DNA from: Haloferacaceae archaeon
GTDB lineage: Archaea > Halobacteriota > Halobacteria > Halobacteriales > Haloferacaceae
Length of the DNA stretch: 10,172 bases
Direction: 5' to 3'
Assembly (NCBI GenBank): GCA_003554115.1
Contig: PWFE01000012.1
Coordinates: 1-10,172, forward strand
The notes under the pieces were generated by a model that did not search any database, was not told where the DNA came from, and saw nothing but the letters and a program-made list of their open reading frames with translations. Numbering within the stretch: the stretch's first letter is position 1; the number at the start of each line of letters is the position of its first letter. Of this stretch, positions 1 through 6,070 are shown piece by piece. The position numbers and the translations under genes were made by a program.

Positions 1-598
1 CGTGGTCGTGATCATCGTCGTGATCGTGGTCGTCGTAATCATGGTCATCGTCATGATCGTGATCGTCGTGGTCGTGATCATCATCATGATCGTCGTCGTG
101 ATCATGGTCATCGTGGTCGTCGTCATGATCATGGTCGTCGTGGTCGTGATCATCATCATCGTCGACCTCGAATGCGACGTAGCCACTGTCGCCCTCAATG
201 GTGACATCGTACGGCTGGTGGGTGTCGGTGACGACGGGAGCATCGTCGGCTGAAGAACCTGCCTCCAGCGATTCTGGCTCGTCGAACTCCTTGTGACCAC
301 AGGCGTGATCAATATCGTGCTCGCTCAGCGCGTAACCATTGTCATCGTGATCGTGGTCATCGTGATCGTGGTCGTCGTGATCGTGGTCGTCGTGATCGTG
401 GTCGTCGTGATCGTGGTCGTGACCACCAGCACCCTCGACGAGGAAACTCACGGTTCCGGTCTCGACATCGCCCTCGGTTTCTGGTTCTTCGTCTGGTTCT
501 GTCTCTGGGTCTTCCTCACCGTTGAGACAGCCAGCCAGCGAACCAGCAGTTAGCACTCCAGCAGTTCCGACGAGCATTCGGCGTCGTGATTGTTGCAT
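1..598 (-). CDS. Tat-exported His/Asp-rich lipoprotein, probable divalent-metal binder (3' end outside window)
   Basis: Read on the minus strand from the ATG at 596-598; the frame stays open for 199 codons to the window edge, so the C-terminus is missing. Residues 1-24 are a Tat lipoprotein signal: arginines 5-7 (SRRRML), a short hydrophobic stretch, then lipobox LAGC with Cys24 as the lipidation site. An acidic linker (about 25-48) follows. Residues 60-86 contain only His and Asp (11 His, 16 Asp) as HDHDD units. Residues 87-145 form a non-repetitive segment with a HACGH motif (98-102). From 146 to the edge is a second block of Asp and His with one Tyr. Such His/Asp tracts are known in zinc, nickel and cobalt handling proteins, so a surface-anchored metal buffer or a companion of a metal ABC transporter is inferred; the metal is unknown. 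The start is supported by the signal peptide and a TATA element 26-33 bp upstream. Opposite-strand Val/Ile frames here are mirror images of the repeats. Confidence 0.88.
   Translation of the reverse strand, partial: MQQSRRRMLVGTAGVLTAGSLAGCLNGEEDPETEPDEEPETEGDVETGTVSFLVEGAGGHDHDHDDHDHDDHDHDDHDHDDHDHDDNGYALSEHDIDHACGHKEFDEPESLEAGSSADDAPVVTDTHQPYDVTIEGDSGYVAFEVDDDDDHDHDDHDHDDDHDDHDHDDDHDDDHDHDDHDHDDDHDYDDHDHDDDHDH
2..151 (-). repeat. Second, irregular His/Asp coding repeat block
   Basis: Low-complexity stretch inside the lipoprotein gene. From 2 to 148 every minus-strand codon is Asp or His (17 His, 31 Asp) except one Tyr at 35-37. It mixes HDD, HDHDD and HDDD units and both codons for each residue, so it is more diverged at DNA level than the array at 341-421. 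It continues past the left edge. Confidence 0.85.
341..421 (-). repeat. 15-bp tandem repeat, five copies, coding for HDHDD
   Basis: On the plus strand the unit GTCGTCGTGATCGTG occurs at 371-385, 386-400 and 401-415. Two further copies at 341-355 and 356-370 differ by one base (GTCATC), a synonymous GAC/GAT change on the coding minus strand. A partial unit ends at 421. The array lies in frame inside the lipoprotein gene and encodes residues 60-86. Whole-unit gain or loss would keep the frame, so copy number may vary between strains (inference). Confidence 0.9.
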
Positions 599-606
599 GT
601 GTTTGC

Positions 607-626
607 TAACAAAAATGTACTTGTTA
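607..626. promoter_or_regulatory. Inverted repeat TAACAA-N8-TTGTTA, possible operator
   Basis: Perfect 6-bp arms at 607-612 and 621-626 around an 8-bp spacer. The repeat overlaps the TATA box and reaches to within 9 bp of the lipoprotein start codon, where a bound dimeric repressor would block TBP/TFB or the polymerase. Control by a metal-sensing regulator is attractive given the gene product, but this is inference; 6-bp AT-rich arms can arise by chance. Confidence 0.35.
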
Positions 627-631
627 ATAAG
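624..631 (-). promoter_or_regulatory. TATA box of the His/Asp lipoprotein gene
   Basis: Minus-strand CTTATTAA ends 26 bp upstream of the ATG at 598. This is the usual archaeal TATA-to-start distance, so transcription should begin at or within a few bases of the ATG (leaderless or nearly so). It is in an AT-rich island (601-631). Confidence 0.6.
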
Positions 632-736
632 CTTGCTGGATTCGCCTCTTCCGAATTAGTATCATATCAGTATCTACATGCAGAGTCGACCGATTCTCCG
701 CTGTCGACGGTCCATTCTGCTGGCCGGCTCCGAGTA

Positions 737-760
737 TAGCCGACCCACACTCGTCGGCTA
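737..760 (-). terminator. Stem-loop downstream of the small His-rich protein gene, possible terminator or 3' end structure
   Basis: Perfect 8-bp arms TAGCCGAC (737-744) and GTCGGCTA (753-760) with an 8-nt loop, starting 28 bp after the minus-strand stop at 789. The U-tract precedes the hairpin instead of following it, so this is not a bacterial-type terminator; archaeal termination mainly needs the U-tract, at 781-788. An alternative pairing CACAC (746-750) / GTGTG (761-765) would exclude the main stem. Confidence 0.35.
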
Positions 761-788
761 GTGTGCGAATCCCGAGTTGATAAAAGAG

Positions 789-1073
789 TTAGTGGCTGTG
801 GCCCAGTGCCTCGGACAGCGGCATGCCGAAGCGATCCTCGAAGATGGCCTCCATCTCGTCGTTCATTTCGGCCAGATCCGCTGGCGTCTCACCGTGTGAA
901 TGATGCACAAGCGCGTGAGCGTGCTGTGCGAGCGCCTGCACAACGATGTCGGTGATAACCTGTGTCGGTTCTTCGCCCTGCTCGGCGAGTGTGTCGACCA
1001 AGCCGGCTGGGAGTTCAACGTCGTCTGTGTCGCCGCCCGGTCCCTCGATGGTGTACGTCTCAGTTTCGACCAT
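789..1073 (-). CDS. Small conserved-type haloarchaeal protein of unknown function, His-rich centre
   Basis: 94-residue acidic protein starting MVETETYTIEG. The frame extends 29 codons upstream, but this Met is preferred because a TATA-like element lies about 24 bp before it and the upstream residues are basic and unlike the rest; MAVPRRNRM (start 1097) is the alternative. The order is a short beta-type N-terminus (1-20), a predicted helix (22-55) with a histidine cluster (His51, 53, 57, 58, 60), a second acidic helix (65-90) and a terminal GHSH. There is no signal peptide or membrane segment, so it is probably cytoplasmic. I recognise the type as a hypothetical protein common in haloarchaea but know no function. 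It is divergent from the SRPBCC gene, with only 90 bp between their starts. The histidines could bind metal, which would fit the lipoprotein downstream, but no classical site is visible. Confidence 0.82.
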   Translation of the reverse strand: MVETETYTIEGPGGDTDDVELPAGLVDTLAEQGEEPTQVITDIVVQALAQHAHALVHHSHGETPADLAEMNDEMEAIFEDRFGMPLSEALGHSH

Positions 1074-1093
1074 ACGGTTTCGTCGCGGTACAG

Positions 1094-1100
1094 CCATAAG
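1094..1100 (-). promoter_or_regulatory. TATA-like element for the small His-rich protein gene
   Basis: Minus-strand CTTATGG is centred about 24 bp upstream of the ATG at 1073, consistent with a leaderless transcript. It is a weak match, and its ATG is also the alternative upstream start of the same frame. Confidence 0.35.
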
Positions 1101-1132
1101 TGACTGTGGGATTCGGTCGGCCGTCGACGAAG

Positions 1133-1139
1133 GTATAAG
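1133..1139 (+). promoter_or_regulatory. TATA box for the SRPBCC gene
   Basis: GTATAAG is centred about 28 bp upstream of the GTG start at 1164, inside the 90 bp divergent region. The spacing predicts a leaderless mRNA beginning at or next to the GTG. Confidence 0.6.
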
Positions 1140-1163
1140 AACCCGCCGTCCGAACCTCACGCC

Positions 1164-1706
1164 GTGGATACAATCGTCGTCAGCACCGTGGTGTACGAGG
1201 ACCCAGAGACGATCTATGAGGTGCTTCTCGACTTTCCACGGTATGCAAAGTACTCAGAGTATCTGAAAGTCGTCCGTCGACTCGACGGCGATGGCGGCAT
1301 CGGCACCCAGTACGCCCTCGATTTCGCGTGGTGGAAACTCTCGTATACGGCCCACTCAGAAGTTGTCGACGTCGAGCCACCCGAAAAGATTGACTGGCGA
1401 GTAATCAAGGATATCGCTGCCAACGGCCACTGGGAAGTAGCACGCCGACAGGAGATACCGGCCGACGCACCCGATGACGTAACCGCGGCCTGTGACGTCT
1501 CGCTCCGCATCGATTTCGATCCGGATTCGGCCGACAGCAGTGCGGTGAAACTGCCTCGATTGGTCTCAATGGGATGGGTTATCAAAAAAGTGATTCCGCT
1601 GATTCGCAACGAGGCCGAACGCGTCGTCCAGCGGGCCGTCCAAGATGTCGAAGGTCGACGGCGCGAGGTCGAGTTTTCAGTACGAACCGACTCGGAGTAT
1701 CTCTAA
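1164..1706 (+). CDS. SRPBCC-family (START/polyketide cyclase-like) protein
   Basis: 180 residues from a GTG start, chosen because a good TATA box sits 25-31 bp upstream and the N-terminus MDTIVVSTVVY immediately forms the first beta strand of the fold. The signature is the first strand, then YEDPETIYEVLLDFPRY (residues 11-27), followed by alternating strands (WWKLSYTAHSEVVDVEPPEKIDWRVI) and a long C-terminal helix (about 143-168, IPLIRNEAERVVQRAVQDVE) that closes the ligand cavity in this superfamily. SRPBCC proteins bind lipids, polyketides or other hydrophobic ligands, or act in coenzyme Q or ribosome functions, so the ligand cannot be named from sequence. No signal peptide or membrane segment is seen, so it is probably cytosolic. 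It is divergent from the small His-rich protein and 70 bp upstream of trkA on the same strand; co-transcription with trkA is possible. Confidence 0.85.
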   Translation: MDTIVVSTVVYEDPETIYEVLLDFPRYAKYSEYLKVVRRLDGDGGIGTQYALDFAWWKLSYTAHSEVVDVEPPEKIDWRVIKDIAANGHWEVARRQEIPADAPDDVTAACDVSLRIDFDPDSADSSAVKLPRLVSMGWVIKKVIPLIRNEAERVVQRAVQDVEGRRREVEFSVRTDSEYL

Positions 1707-1776
1707 GTACTGACAGACCGATGCGAACGACTACCCACCGCAGGCGACGTATGCACAGCCGAAAAGAGACATCCGT

Positions 1777-3114
1777 ATGAAAATAATCGTTATCGGGGCC
1801 GGACAGGTCGGTGAGTCTATCGCCGCAGATCTGCAAGACAGCCACGATGTCGTCATTATCGAACGTCAACGCGAGCGTGCTGAGGAGCTTTCGTATGCAC
1901 ACAATGTGTTACCGATCACTGGCGACGGAACCGAAGCCGAAACCTTAGATCGCGCCGGCATCGAGTCCGCCGAGATGGTGATTGCGACAACAGACAACGA
2001 CGAGACAAATATCGTCGCCTGTTCGACTGCCGCCGCCCTCGGTGAAGCGTTCACCATTGCGCGAATCAAACAGACCAAATATCTCGACACGTGGAACCGC
2101 GCCGATCGAGTGTTCGGCATCGACAATATGGTGTGTACGAACCTATTAGCAGCCGAATCTATCGTCCGCGTGGTCGGACTCCCAGCAGCCGTCGACGTCG
2201 ATCCGTTTGCGGGCGGACGGGTTCAGATGGCCGAATTCGAGATTAGTGAGACCTGTCCAGTCGCCAACCAGACCATCATGGAAGCAGACCAGTACGATTC
2301 ACTCACATTTGCGGCCCTGATCCGTGAAGACGATGTGATCGTCCCAAAGGGGTCGACGATAATCAAGCCGGGCGACCGCGTTGTCGTCATCGGGAGTACG
2401 GACAGCGTCACGACGTTTTCAGATGTATTGTCGCCAGATCACAGCCCCGGCACTGACGAGGAAATCACCATCGTCGGCGGCAGCGAGATCGGCTATCATG
2501 TCGCTCGCCTGTTGGGCGAACGCGGTTTCAAACCACGGTTGATCGAACAGGACGCCGACCGCGCCCGTGCGCTCGCCGAGGCTCTCCCACAGACGATGGT
2601 CATGGAGTCGGATGCGACTGACATCGAATTTTTGGAGCGCGAACACATCGACGAGGCAGACATCGTCGTGGCCGCGCTCGAAAGCGATGAAAAGAATTTG
2701 TTGGTGTCGCTGTTGGCGCGTCGACTCGGTGCAGACCGGACGGTTGCGACAATCGAGACGCCTTCCTACGTCGAGTTGTTCGAGGCTGTCGGCGTCGACG
2801 TCGCCATCAATCCGCGAATCGTCGTTGCCGAGGAGATCACACAACTCACCCAGTCAGGACTCGCAGAAAACGTTGCACTCATCGAGACCGACAAAGCCGA
2901 AGTCATCGAAATCGAGATCGAAGACAGCAGCGTGCTGGCCAACCGTCCGATTCGGGAGTCGGCCACCGACCTTCCAGACGGGGTCGTGATCGGTGCAATC
3001 ACTCGCAACCGTGAGTTCATCACGCCGCGGGGTGATACCGAAATCTATCCCGGCGATCACGTTGTCGTCTTCGTTGACGCCGACGCGATCGACGAAACCA
3101 CTAAAAAACTCTGA
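1777..3114 (+). CDS. trkA: Trk potassium uptake system NAD-binding regulatory protein TrkA
   Basis: 445 residues, close to the length of bacterial TrkA, with the duplicated RCK layout: RCK-N 1 (1-125, dinucleotide loop GAGQVG at 7-12, acidic Glu29 ending strand 2), RCK-C 1 (about 140-222, with PKGSTIIKPGDRVVVIGS), RCK-N 2 (229-345, loop GGSEIG at 234-239) and RCK-C 2 (about 373-442, with TEIYPGDHVVVFVD). TrkA is a cytoplasmic ring that gates the membrane channel TrkH according to bound NAD(H) or nucleotides, central to the high internal potassium of salt-in haloarchaea. No trkH lies in the window. The second loop has Ser236 where the central glycine of GxGxxG is expected, so the two halves may differ in nucleotide binding. 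The gene lies 70 bp after the SRPBCC gene with no convincing TATA box, and ends 3 bp from the convergent gatA stop. Confidence 0.95.
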   Translation: MKIIVIGAGQVGESIAADLQDSHDVVIIERQRERAEELSYAHNVLPITGDGTEAETLDRAGIESAEMVIATTDNDETNIVACSTAAALGEAFTIARIKQTKYLDTWNRADRVFGIDNMVCTNLLAAESIVRVVGLPAAVDVDPFAGGRVQMAEFEISETCPVANQTIMEADQYDSLTFAALIREDDVIVPKGSTIIKPGDRVVVIGSTDSVTTFSDVLSPDHSPGTDEEITIVGGSEIGYHVARLLGERGFKPRLIEQDADRARALAEALPQTMVMESDATDIEFLEREHIDEADIVVAALESDEKNLLVSLLARRLGADRTVATIETPSYVELFEAVGVDVAINPRIVVAEEITQLTQSGLAENVALIETDKAEVIEIEIEDSSVLANRPIRESATDLPDGVVIGAITRNREFITPRGDTEIYPGDHVVVFVDADAIDETTKKL

Positions 3115-3117
3115 GTC

Positions 3118-4395
3118 CTACTGTTCTGCCGCGCTGGCAGCCCGAATAATCGTCTCCTCGCCGAACTTCGGCCCGATGAGTTGGAGGCCCACGGGAAGGC
3201 CGTCGACGTCACCAGCAGGCACCGAGATAGCCGGGAGGTTAGCGAGATTGACGGGAACGGTGTTAGCATCCATCAGGTACAGTTGGAGCGGATCGTCCAG
3301 ACTCTCTCCGAGTGCCGGTGGAGTGACCGGCATCGTCGGCGAGGCGAGGACGTCGACCGACTCGAAGGCCTCGTCGAAATCCTGTTTGACCCATGCGCGG
3401 GCGTCCTGGGCTTTTTTGTAGTATTTGTCGTGGTAGCCGGCCGATAGCGCGTATGTCCCTAACAGTATACGTCGCTTAACTTCGGGGCCGAATCCCTCCT
3501 CGCGGACCGCAGCAAACGAATCATTCCAGTTGCCGTCCGACTCCACGTCCGGTCCGTACCGAACTCCGTCAAACCGTGCGAGATTCGAGGAGGCTTCGGA
3601 CATCGCAATTACATAGTAGGCCTGGACGGCGTGTTCAAGCGAATCAAGCGAGACCTCGGTGAGTTCGGCACCCTGGGCTTCGAGGTCGTCTAGGGAACAC
3701 TGGAAGGCGTCGACGACCTCCTCGTCGGCTCCCTCAAGTAGGTCCGTGATGACACCAATTGTCAGCCCCTCGACGTTGCCGTCCGCAGCGTCGGCGTAGT
3801 TCGAGTCGTCGCCGCCGTCGTTGGTTGTCGCATCGTGTGGGTCAGAGCCGGCGACCACATCCAACAGGAGAGCAGCCTCCTCGACGGAGTTTGCAAGCGG
3901 GCCAACCTGTTCGAGACTGTTGGCGTAGGCGACGATGCCGTACCGCGAGACGAGCCCGTAGGTCGGTTTGATGCCGACAACGCCACAGAACGCCGCCGGG
4001 TTTCGGACTGATCCACCGGTGTCTGTACCGAGTGCGAGATCGGCCTCACCGGCGGCAACAGCGGCCGCAGAGCCACCAGAGGAGCCGCCGGGGACGTGGC
4101 CTGGTGCGGCAGGGTTTTCGACGACACCGAACGCCGAGGTTTCGGTGGTACCACCCATTCCGAACTCGTCCATGTTGGCTTTCCCGACCACCCGTGCGCC
4201 TGCAGCAAGCACGCGGTCGACGACGGTCGCGTTGTACGGCGGGACGTAGTCGGCAAGCATCGCCGACCCGCAGGTCGTCCGGACGCCCTCCGTCGAGATG
4301 TTGTCCTTGATGGCAATGGTTTTGCCCGCAAGCGGGCCATCGTCGCTGCCGTCGACGCTGGCTTCGGTGATGAAGCTGTTGTGCTCGCTGCTCAT
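3118..4395 (-). CDS. gatA: Aspartyl/glutamyl-tRNA amidotransferase subunit A (GatA)
   Basis: 425-residue amidase-signature protein. The catalytic triad is complete: Lys30 in IKDN, cis-Ser105 in GGSSGGS (103-109) and nucleophile Ser129 in DTGGSVR (125-131); the 75 and 24 residue spacings match the family. GatA hydrolyses glutamine and channels ammonia to GatB, which amidates the mischarged tRNA. In archaea GatCAB mainly converts Asp-tRNA(Asn) to Asn-tRNA(Asn), because GatDE makes Gln-tRNA(Gln). The protein is shorter at the N-terminus than bacterial GatA (about 480 residues), lacking most of the residues before the Lys segment; I believe this is usual in haloarchaea. The ATG overlaps the gatC stop (ATGA, 4392-4395), so translation is probably coupled. 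It is convergent with trkA and separated from it by 3 bp, with no room for a separate terminator. gatB is not in the window. Confidence 0.96.
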   Translation of the reverse strand: MSSEHNSFITEASVDGSDDGPLAGKTIAIKDNISTEGVRTTCGSAMLADYVPPYNATVVDRVLAAGARVVGKANMDEFGMGGTTETSAFGVVENPAAPGHVPGGSSGGSAAAVAAGEADLALGTDTGGSVRNPAAFCGVVGIKPTYGLVSRYGIVAYANSLEQVGPLANSVEEAALLLDVVAGSDPHDATTNDGGDDSNYADAADGNVEGLTIGVITDLLEGADEEVVDAFQCSLDDLEAQGAELTEVSLDSLEHAVQAYYVIAMSEASSNLARFDGVRYGPDVESDGNWNDSFAAVREEGFGPEVKRRILLGTYALSAGYHDKYYKKAQDARAWVKQDFDEAFESVDVLASPTMPVTPPALGESLDDPLQLYLMDANTVPVNLANLPAISVPAGDVDGLPVGLQLIGPKFGEETIIRAASAAEQ

Positions 4396-4670
4396 GAGAC
4401 GCTGGGTCCTTTGAAAAAGCCGTCTTCGGTTTCAGGGGCGTTGCGAAGGGCCTCTTGTTGGCTGAGGCCGTCGTGGACCTCATCGCTTCGCATTACGTTG
4501 ACGAGCTCGGACGTAGCCTCGACTTCCGGGACATCGTCGAGCGCCTCGAAGTACGCCAGAATGTCGGCGAACTGCTCGGTGAACTCCTCGAGTTCCGCGT
4601 CATCAAGATTCACACGGGCAAGCCCGGCGACGTGCCGGACGTTCTCGGGATCGACAGGCGAATCGCTCAT
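4392..4670 (-). CDS. gatC: Aspartyl/glutamyl-tRNA amidotransferase subunit C (GatC)
   Basis: 92 residues, the usual GatC length (about 90-100). The family pattern is present: an N-terminal helix VRHVAGLARVNL (11-22), then the helix ELEEFTEQFADILAYFEALDDVPEV (26-50) and an extended tail that ends FFKGPSVS. GatC wraps around the GatA-GatB interface and stabilises the complex; it has no catalytic residues. The start at 4670 is preferred over an in-frame start 29 codons upstream because the family begins just before this DPENVRHVAGLARV helix and because a TATA-like element lies 24-32 bp upstream. It is the first gene of the gatC-gatA operon, overlapping gatA by 4 bp, and diverges from tfb. Confidence 0.94.
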   Translation of the reverse strand: MSDSPVDPENVRHVAGLARVNLDDAELEEFTEQFADILAYFEALDDVPEVEATSELVNVMRSDEVHDGLSQQEALRNAPETEDGFFKGPSVS

Positions 4671-4693
4671 ACAGACGACGAATCGTGGCCGGT

Positions 4694-4702
4694 GAGTAAG
4701 GG
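4694..4702 (-). promoter_or_regulatory. TATA-like element for gatC-gatA
   Basis: Minus-strand CCCTTACTC is centred about 28 bp upstream of the gatC ATG, the right place for a leaderless transcript. The match to a TATA box is weak. Confidence 0.3.
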
Positions 4703-4952
4703 TTTCGATCCACCGGACACGACCGATCCGATCGGCTGAATCCGGTACGGATACCACCCTGTTACTGACATAATACCTACACAGATCAATTCACCACAGG
4801 CGACAAAACCACCAGACGCAAACGGGGGTAATCATCACGATTTATACAGCCCCGCCGTCGCACATTTTTCTTGGCGATTCGAGATGATTTTTTGGGGTAT
4901 CATTAAGTTAGTTCAGTCCGTGTATACTGTTGGCGACAATCGCGTGCGCGAG

Positions 4953-4960
4953 ATAAATTT
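4953..4960 (+). promoter_or_regulatory. TATA box of tfb
   Basis: ATAAATTT is centred 24-25 bp upstream of the ATG at 4981, preceded by a purine-containing stretch that could serve as BRE. It predicts a leaderless tfb transcript. Confidence 0.55.
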
Positions 4961-4980
4961 GTCCCACCACCCAACCAATC

Positions 4981-5964
4981 ATGACTGATTACGTCCGTAC
5001 GTTTACCGACGAGCACACCCGGCAGCGCGAGCAGTCTACCGAGCGGTCATCGCGCTCGGACGAAGAACTGCGCTGTCCGGAATGCGACGGACAACTCGCG
5101 ACCGACACTGAACATGGCGAGACAGTGTGTGTCGACTGTGGGCTCGTCGTCGAGGAGGACGAGATAGATCACGGCCCTGAGTGGCGTGCGTTCGATAGCG
5201 GCGAGAAGGATCAAAAGTCCCGAGTCGGCGCACCGACGACCAAGATGATGCACGACAAGGGCCTGAGTACGAACATCGGCTGGCAGGACCGGGATGCCTA
5301 CGGCAAATCGCTCTCGTCACGCCAGCGACAAAAAATGCAACGGCTTCGGACATGGAACGAACGGTTTCGAACCCGAGATAGCAAGGAACGAAACCTCAAG
5401 CAGGCCCTTGGCGAGGTCGACCGGATGGCCTCGGCACTGGGCCTGCCGGACAACGTTAGAGAGACGGCCTCCGTGATCTACCGCCGGGCACTCAGTGAAG
5501 ATCTGCTGCCGGGCCGTTCCATCGAGGGCGTCTCAACGGCATCGCTGTATGCCGCCGCTCGACAGGCTGGGACACCCCGGAGTCTCGACGAACTTACGGG
5601 TGTCTCGCGAGTCGACAAAGACGAAATCGCCCGTACCTACCGCTATATCGCACGGGAGCTTTCGTTGGAGATCAAGCCAGCCGACCCCGAACAGTACGTC
5701 CCGCGTTTTGCTTCGGATCTGGATCTTTCGGATGAGGCCGAACGCCGGGCTCGTGAGCTGCTGTCGACGGCCAAATCACAGGGCGTCCACAGCGGCAAAT
5801 CGCCCGTCGGGCTGGCGGCGGCGGCAATCTATGCGGCCTCGCTGCTCACCAACCAGAAGGTCACCCAAAGTCAGGTCAGCGAGGTGGCCAACATCTCCGA
5901 GGTGACGATCCGCAACCGGTATCACGAACTGCTTGAGGCCGACCAGCAACACGGGTTAGCCTAA
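4981..5964 (+). CDS. tfb: Transcription initiation factor IIB (TFB)
   Basis: 327-residue TFB. It binds TBP on the promoter, contacts the BRE and recruits RNA polymerase. An acidic/polar N-terminal extension of about 30 residues precedes the zinc ribbon (Cys32-x2-Cys35, Cys50-x2-Cys53). Next come the B-reader and linker (about 66-105, with EWRAFDSGEKDQKSRVGAP and GLSTNIGW), cyclin repeat 1 (about 136-230) and cyclin repeat 2 (about 234-320, with a helix-turn-helix in VTQSQVSEVANISEVTIRNRY). All elements are intact, so it should be active. Haloarchaea encode several TFB paralogues with specialised promoter sets; which one this is cannot be told from this window, so no paralogue letter is given. 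It diverges from gatCA across 310 bp, which leaves room for regulation. Confidence 0.95.
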   Translation: MTDYVRTFTDEHTRQREQSTERSSRSDEELRCPECDGQLATDTEHGETVCVDCGLVVEEDEIDHGPEWRAFDSGEKDQKSRVGAPTTKMMHDKGLSTNIGWQDRDAYGKSLSSRQRQKMQRLRTWNERFRTRDSKERNLKQALGEVDRMASALGLPDNVRETASVIYRRALSEDLLPGRSIEGVSTASLYAAARQAGTPRSLDELTGVSRVDKDEIARTYRYIARELSLEIKPADPEQYVPRFASDLDLSDEAERRARELLSTAKSQGVHSGKSPVGLAAAAIYAASLLTNQKVTQSQVSEVANISEVTIRNRYHELLEADQQHGLA

Positions 5965-6030
5965 CACACGTGTTTTCAAACGCCGGATGCAAAGCCCAGT
6001 GATCGCTACCGTGAGAACTACCACGACCAG

Positions 6031-6066
6031 TTTGTCGACAATTTTCCACGGCGATTTGTCGACAAA
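6031..6066. promoter_or_regulatory. Two palindromes TTTGTCGACAA(A), 24 bp apart; possible operator pair
   Basis: TTTGTCGACAA occurs at 6031-6041 and again at 6055-6065; the second copy is a perfect 12-bp palindrome TTTGTCGACAAA (6055-6066). The centres are 24 bp apart. They lie just upstream of the proposed TATA element of the Nudix gene. The two copies could also fold into a stem of about 10 bp with a 13-nt loop after the tfb stop. GTCGAC is common in this genome, but the matching TTT/AA flanks and duplication are less expected. Confidence 0.4.
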
Positions 6067-6070
6067 CAGG

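Larger units (their letters stand above)
599..788. other. Intergenic region between two minus-strand genes
   Basis: 190 bp between the stop of the small His-rich protein gene and the start of the lipoprotein gene. It holds, on the minus strand, a T-run directly after the upstream stop (CTCTTTTA, 781-788), a stem-loop at 737-760, and then the lipoprotein promoter at 601-631. No coding signal was found in it. Confidence 0.6.
4671..4980. other. Divergent control region between gatC and tfb
   Basis: 310 bp without a credible gene. The gatC side (4671-4760) is GC-rich and holds a short dyad CCGAT-N3-ATCGG (4723-4735). The middle and tfb side are AT-rich, with several TATA-like tracts: TTTATACA (4841-4848), TATCATTAAGTTA (4898-4910) and ATAAATTT (4953-4960). 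Only the last is at leaderless distance from tfb; the others could be further promoters or regulator sites. No RNA gene was recognised. Confidence 0.5.

Noticed and set aside
341..421. Short regular repeats as a CRISPR array
   Set aside because: The 15-bp units are directly adjacent with no unique spacers and are in frame within a coding sequence; no cas genes are present.
2..553. Plus-strand Val/Ile-rich frames (2-253 and 293-553) resembling membrane segments
   Set aside because: They are complements of the His/Asp codons of the minus-strand lipoprotein (GTC/ATC opposite GAC/GAT). The minus frame has a Tat signal, lipobox and promoter; the plus frames have none.
660..676. Direct repeat GTATC-N6-GTATC as a regulator site
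   Set aside because: Only 5-bp arms, far from both gene starts, and no second occurrence noticed; indistinguishable from chance.
4096..4695. 199-codon plus-strand open frame
   Set aside because: It lies antisense to gatA and gatC, both of which have complete family motifs. Long antisense frames are common in GC-rich haloarchaeal DNA.
4723..4735. Dyad CCGAT-N3-ATCGG as a gatC operator
   Set aside because: Short GC-rich dyad over 50 bp upstream of gatC, expected by chance in this composition; noted only within the control-region entry.
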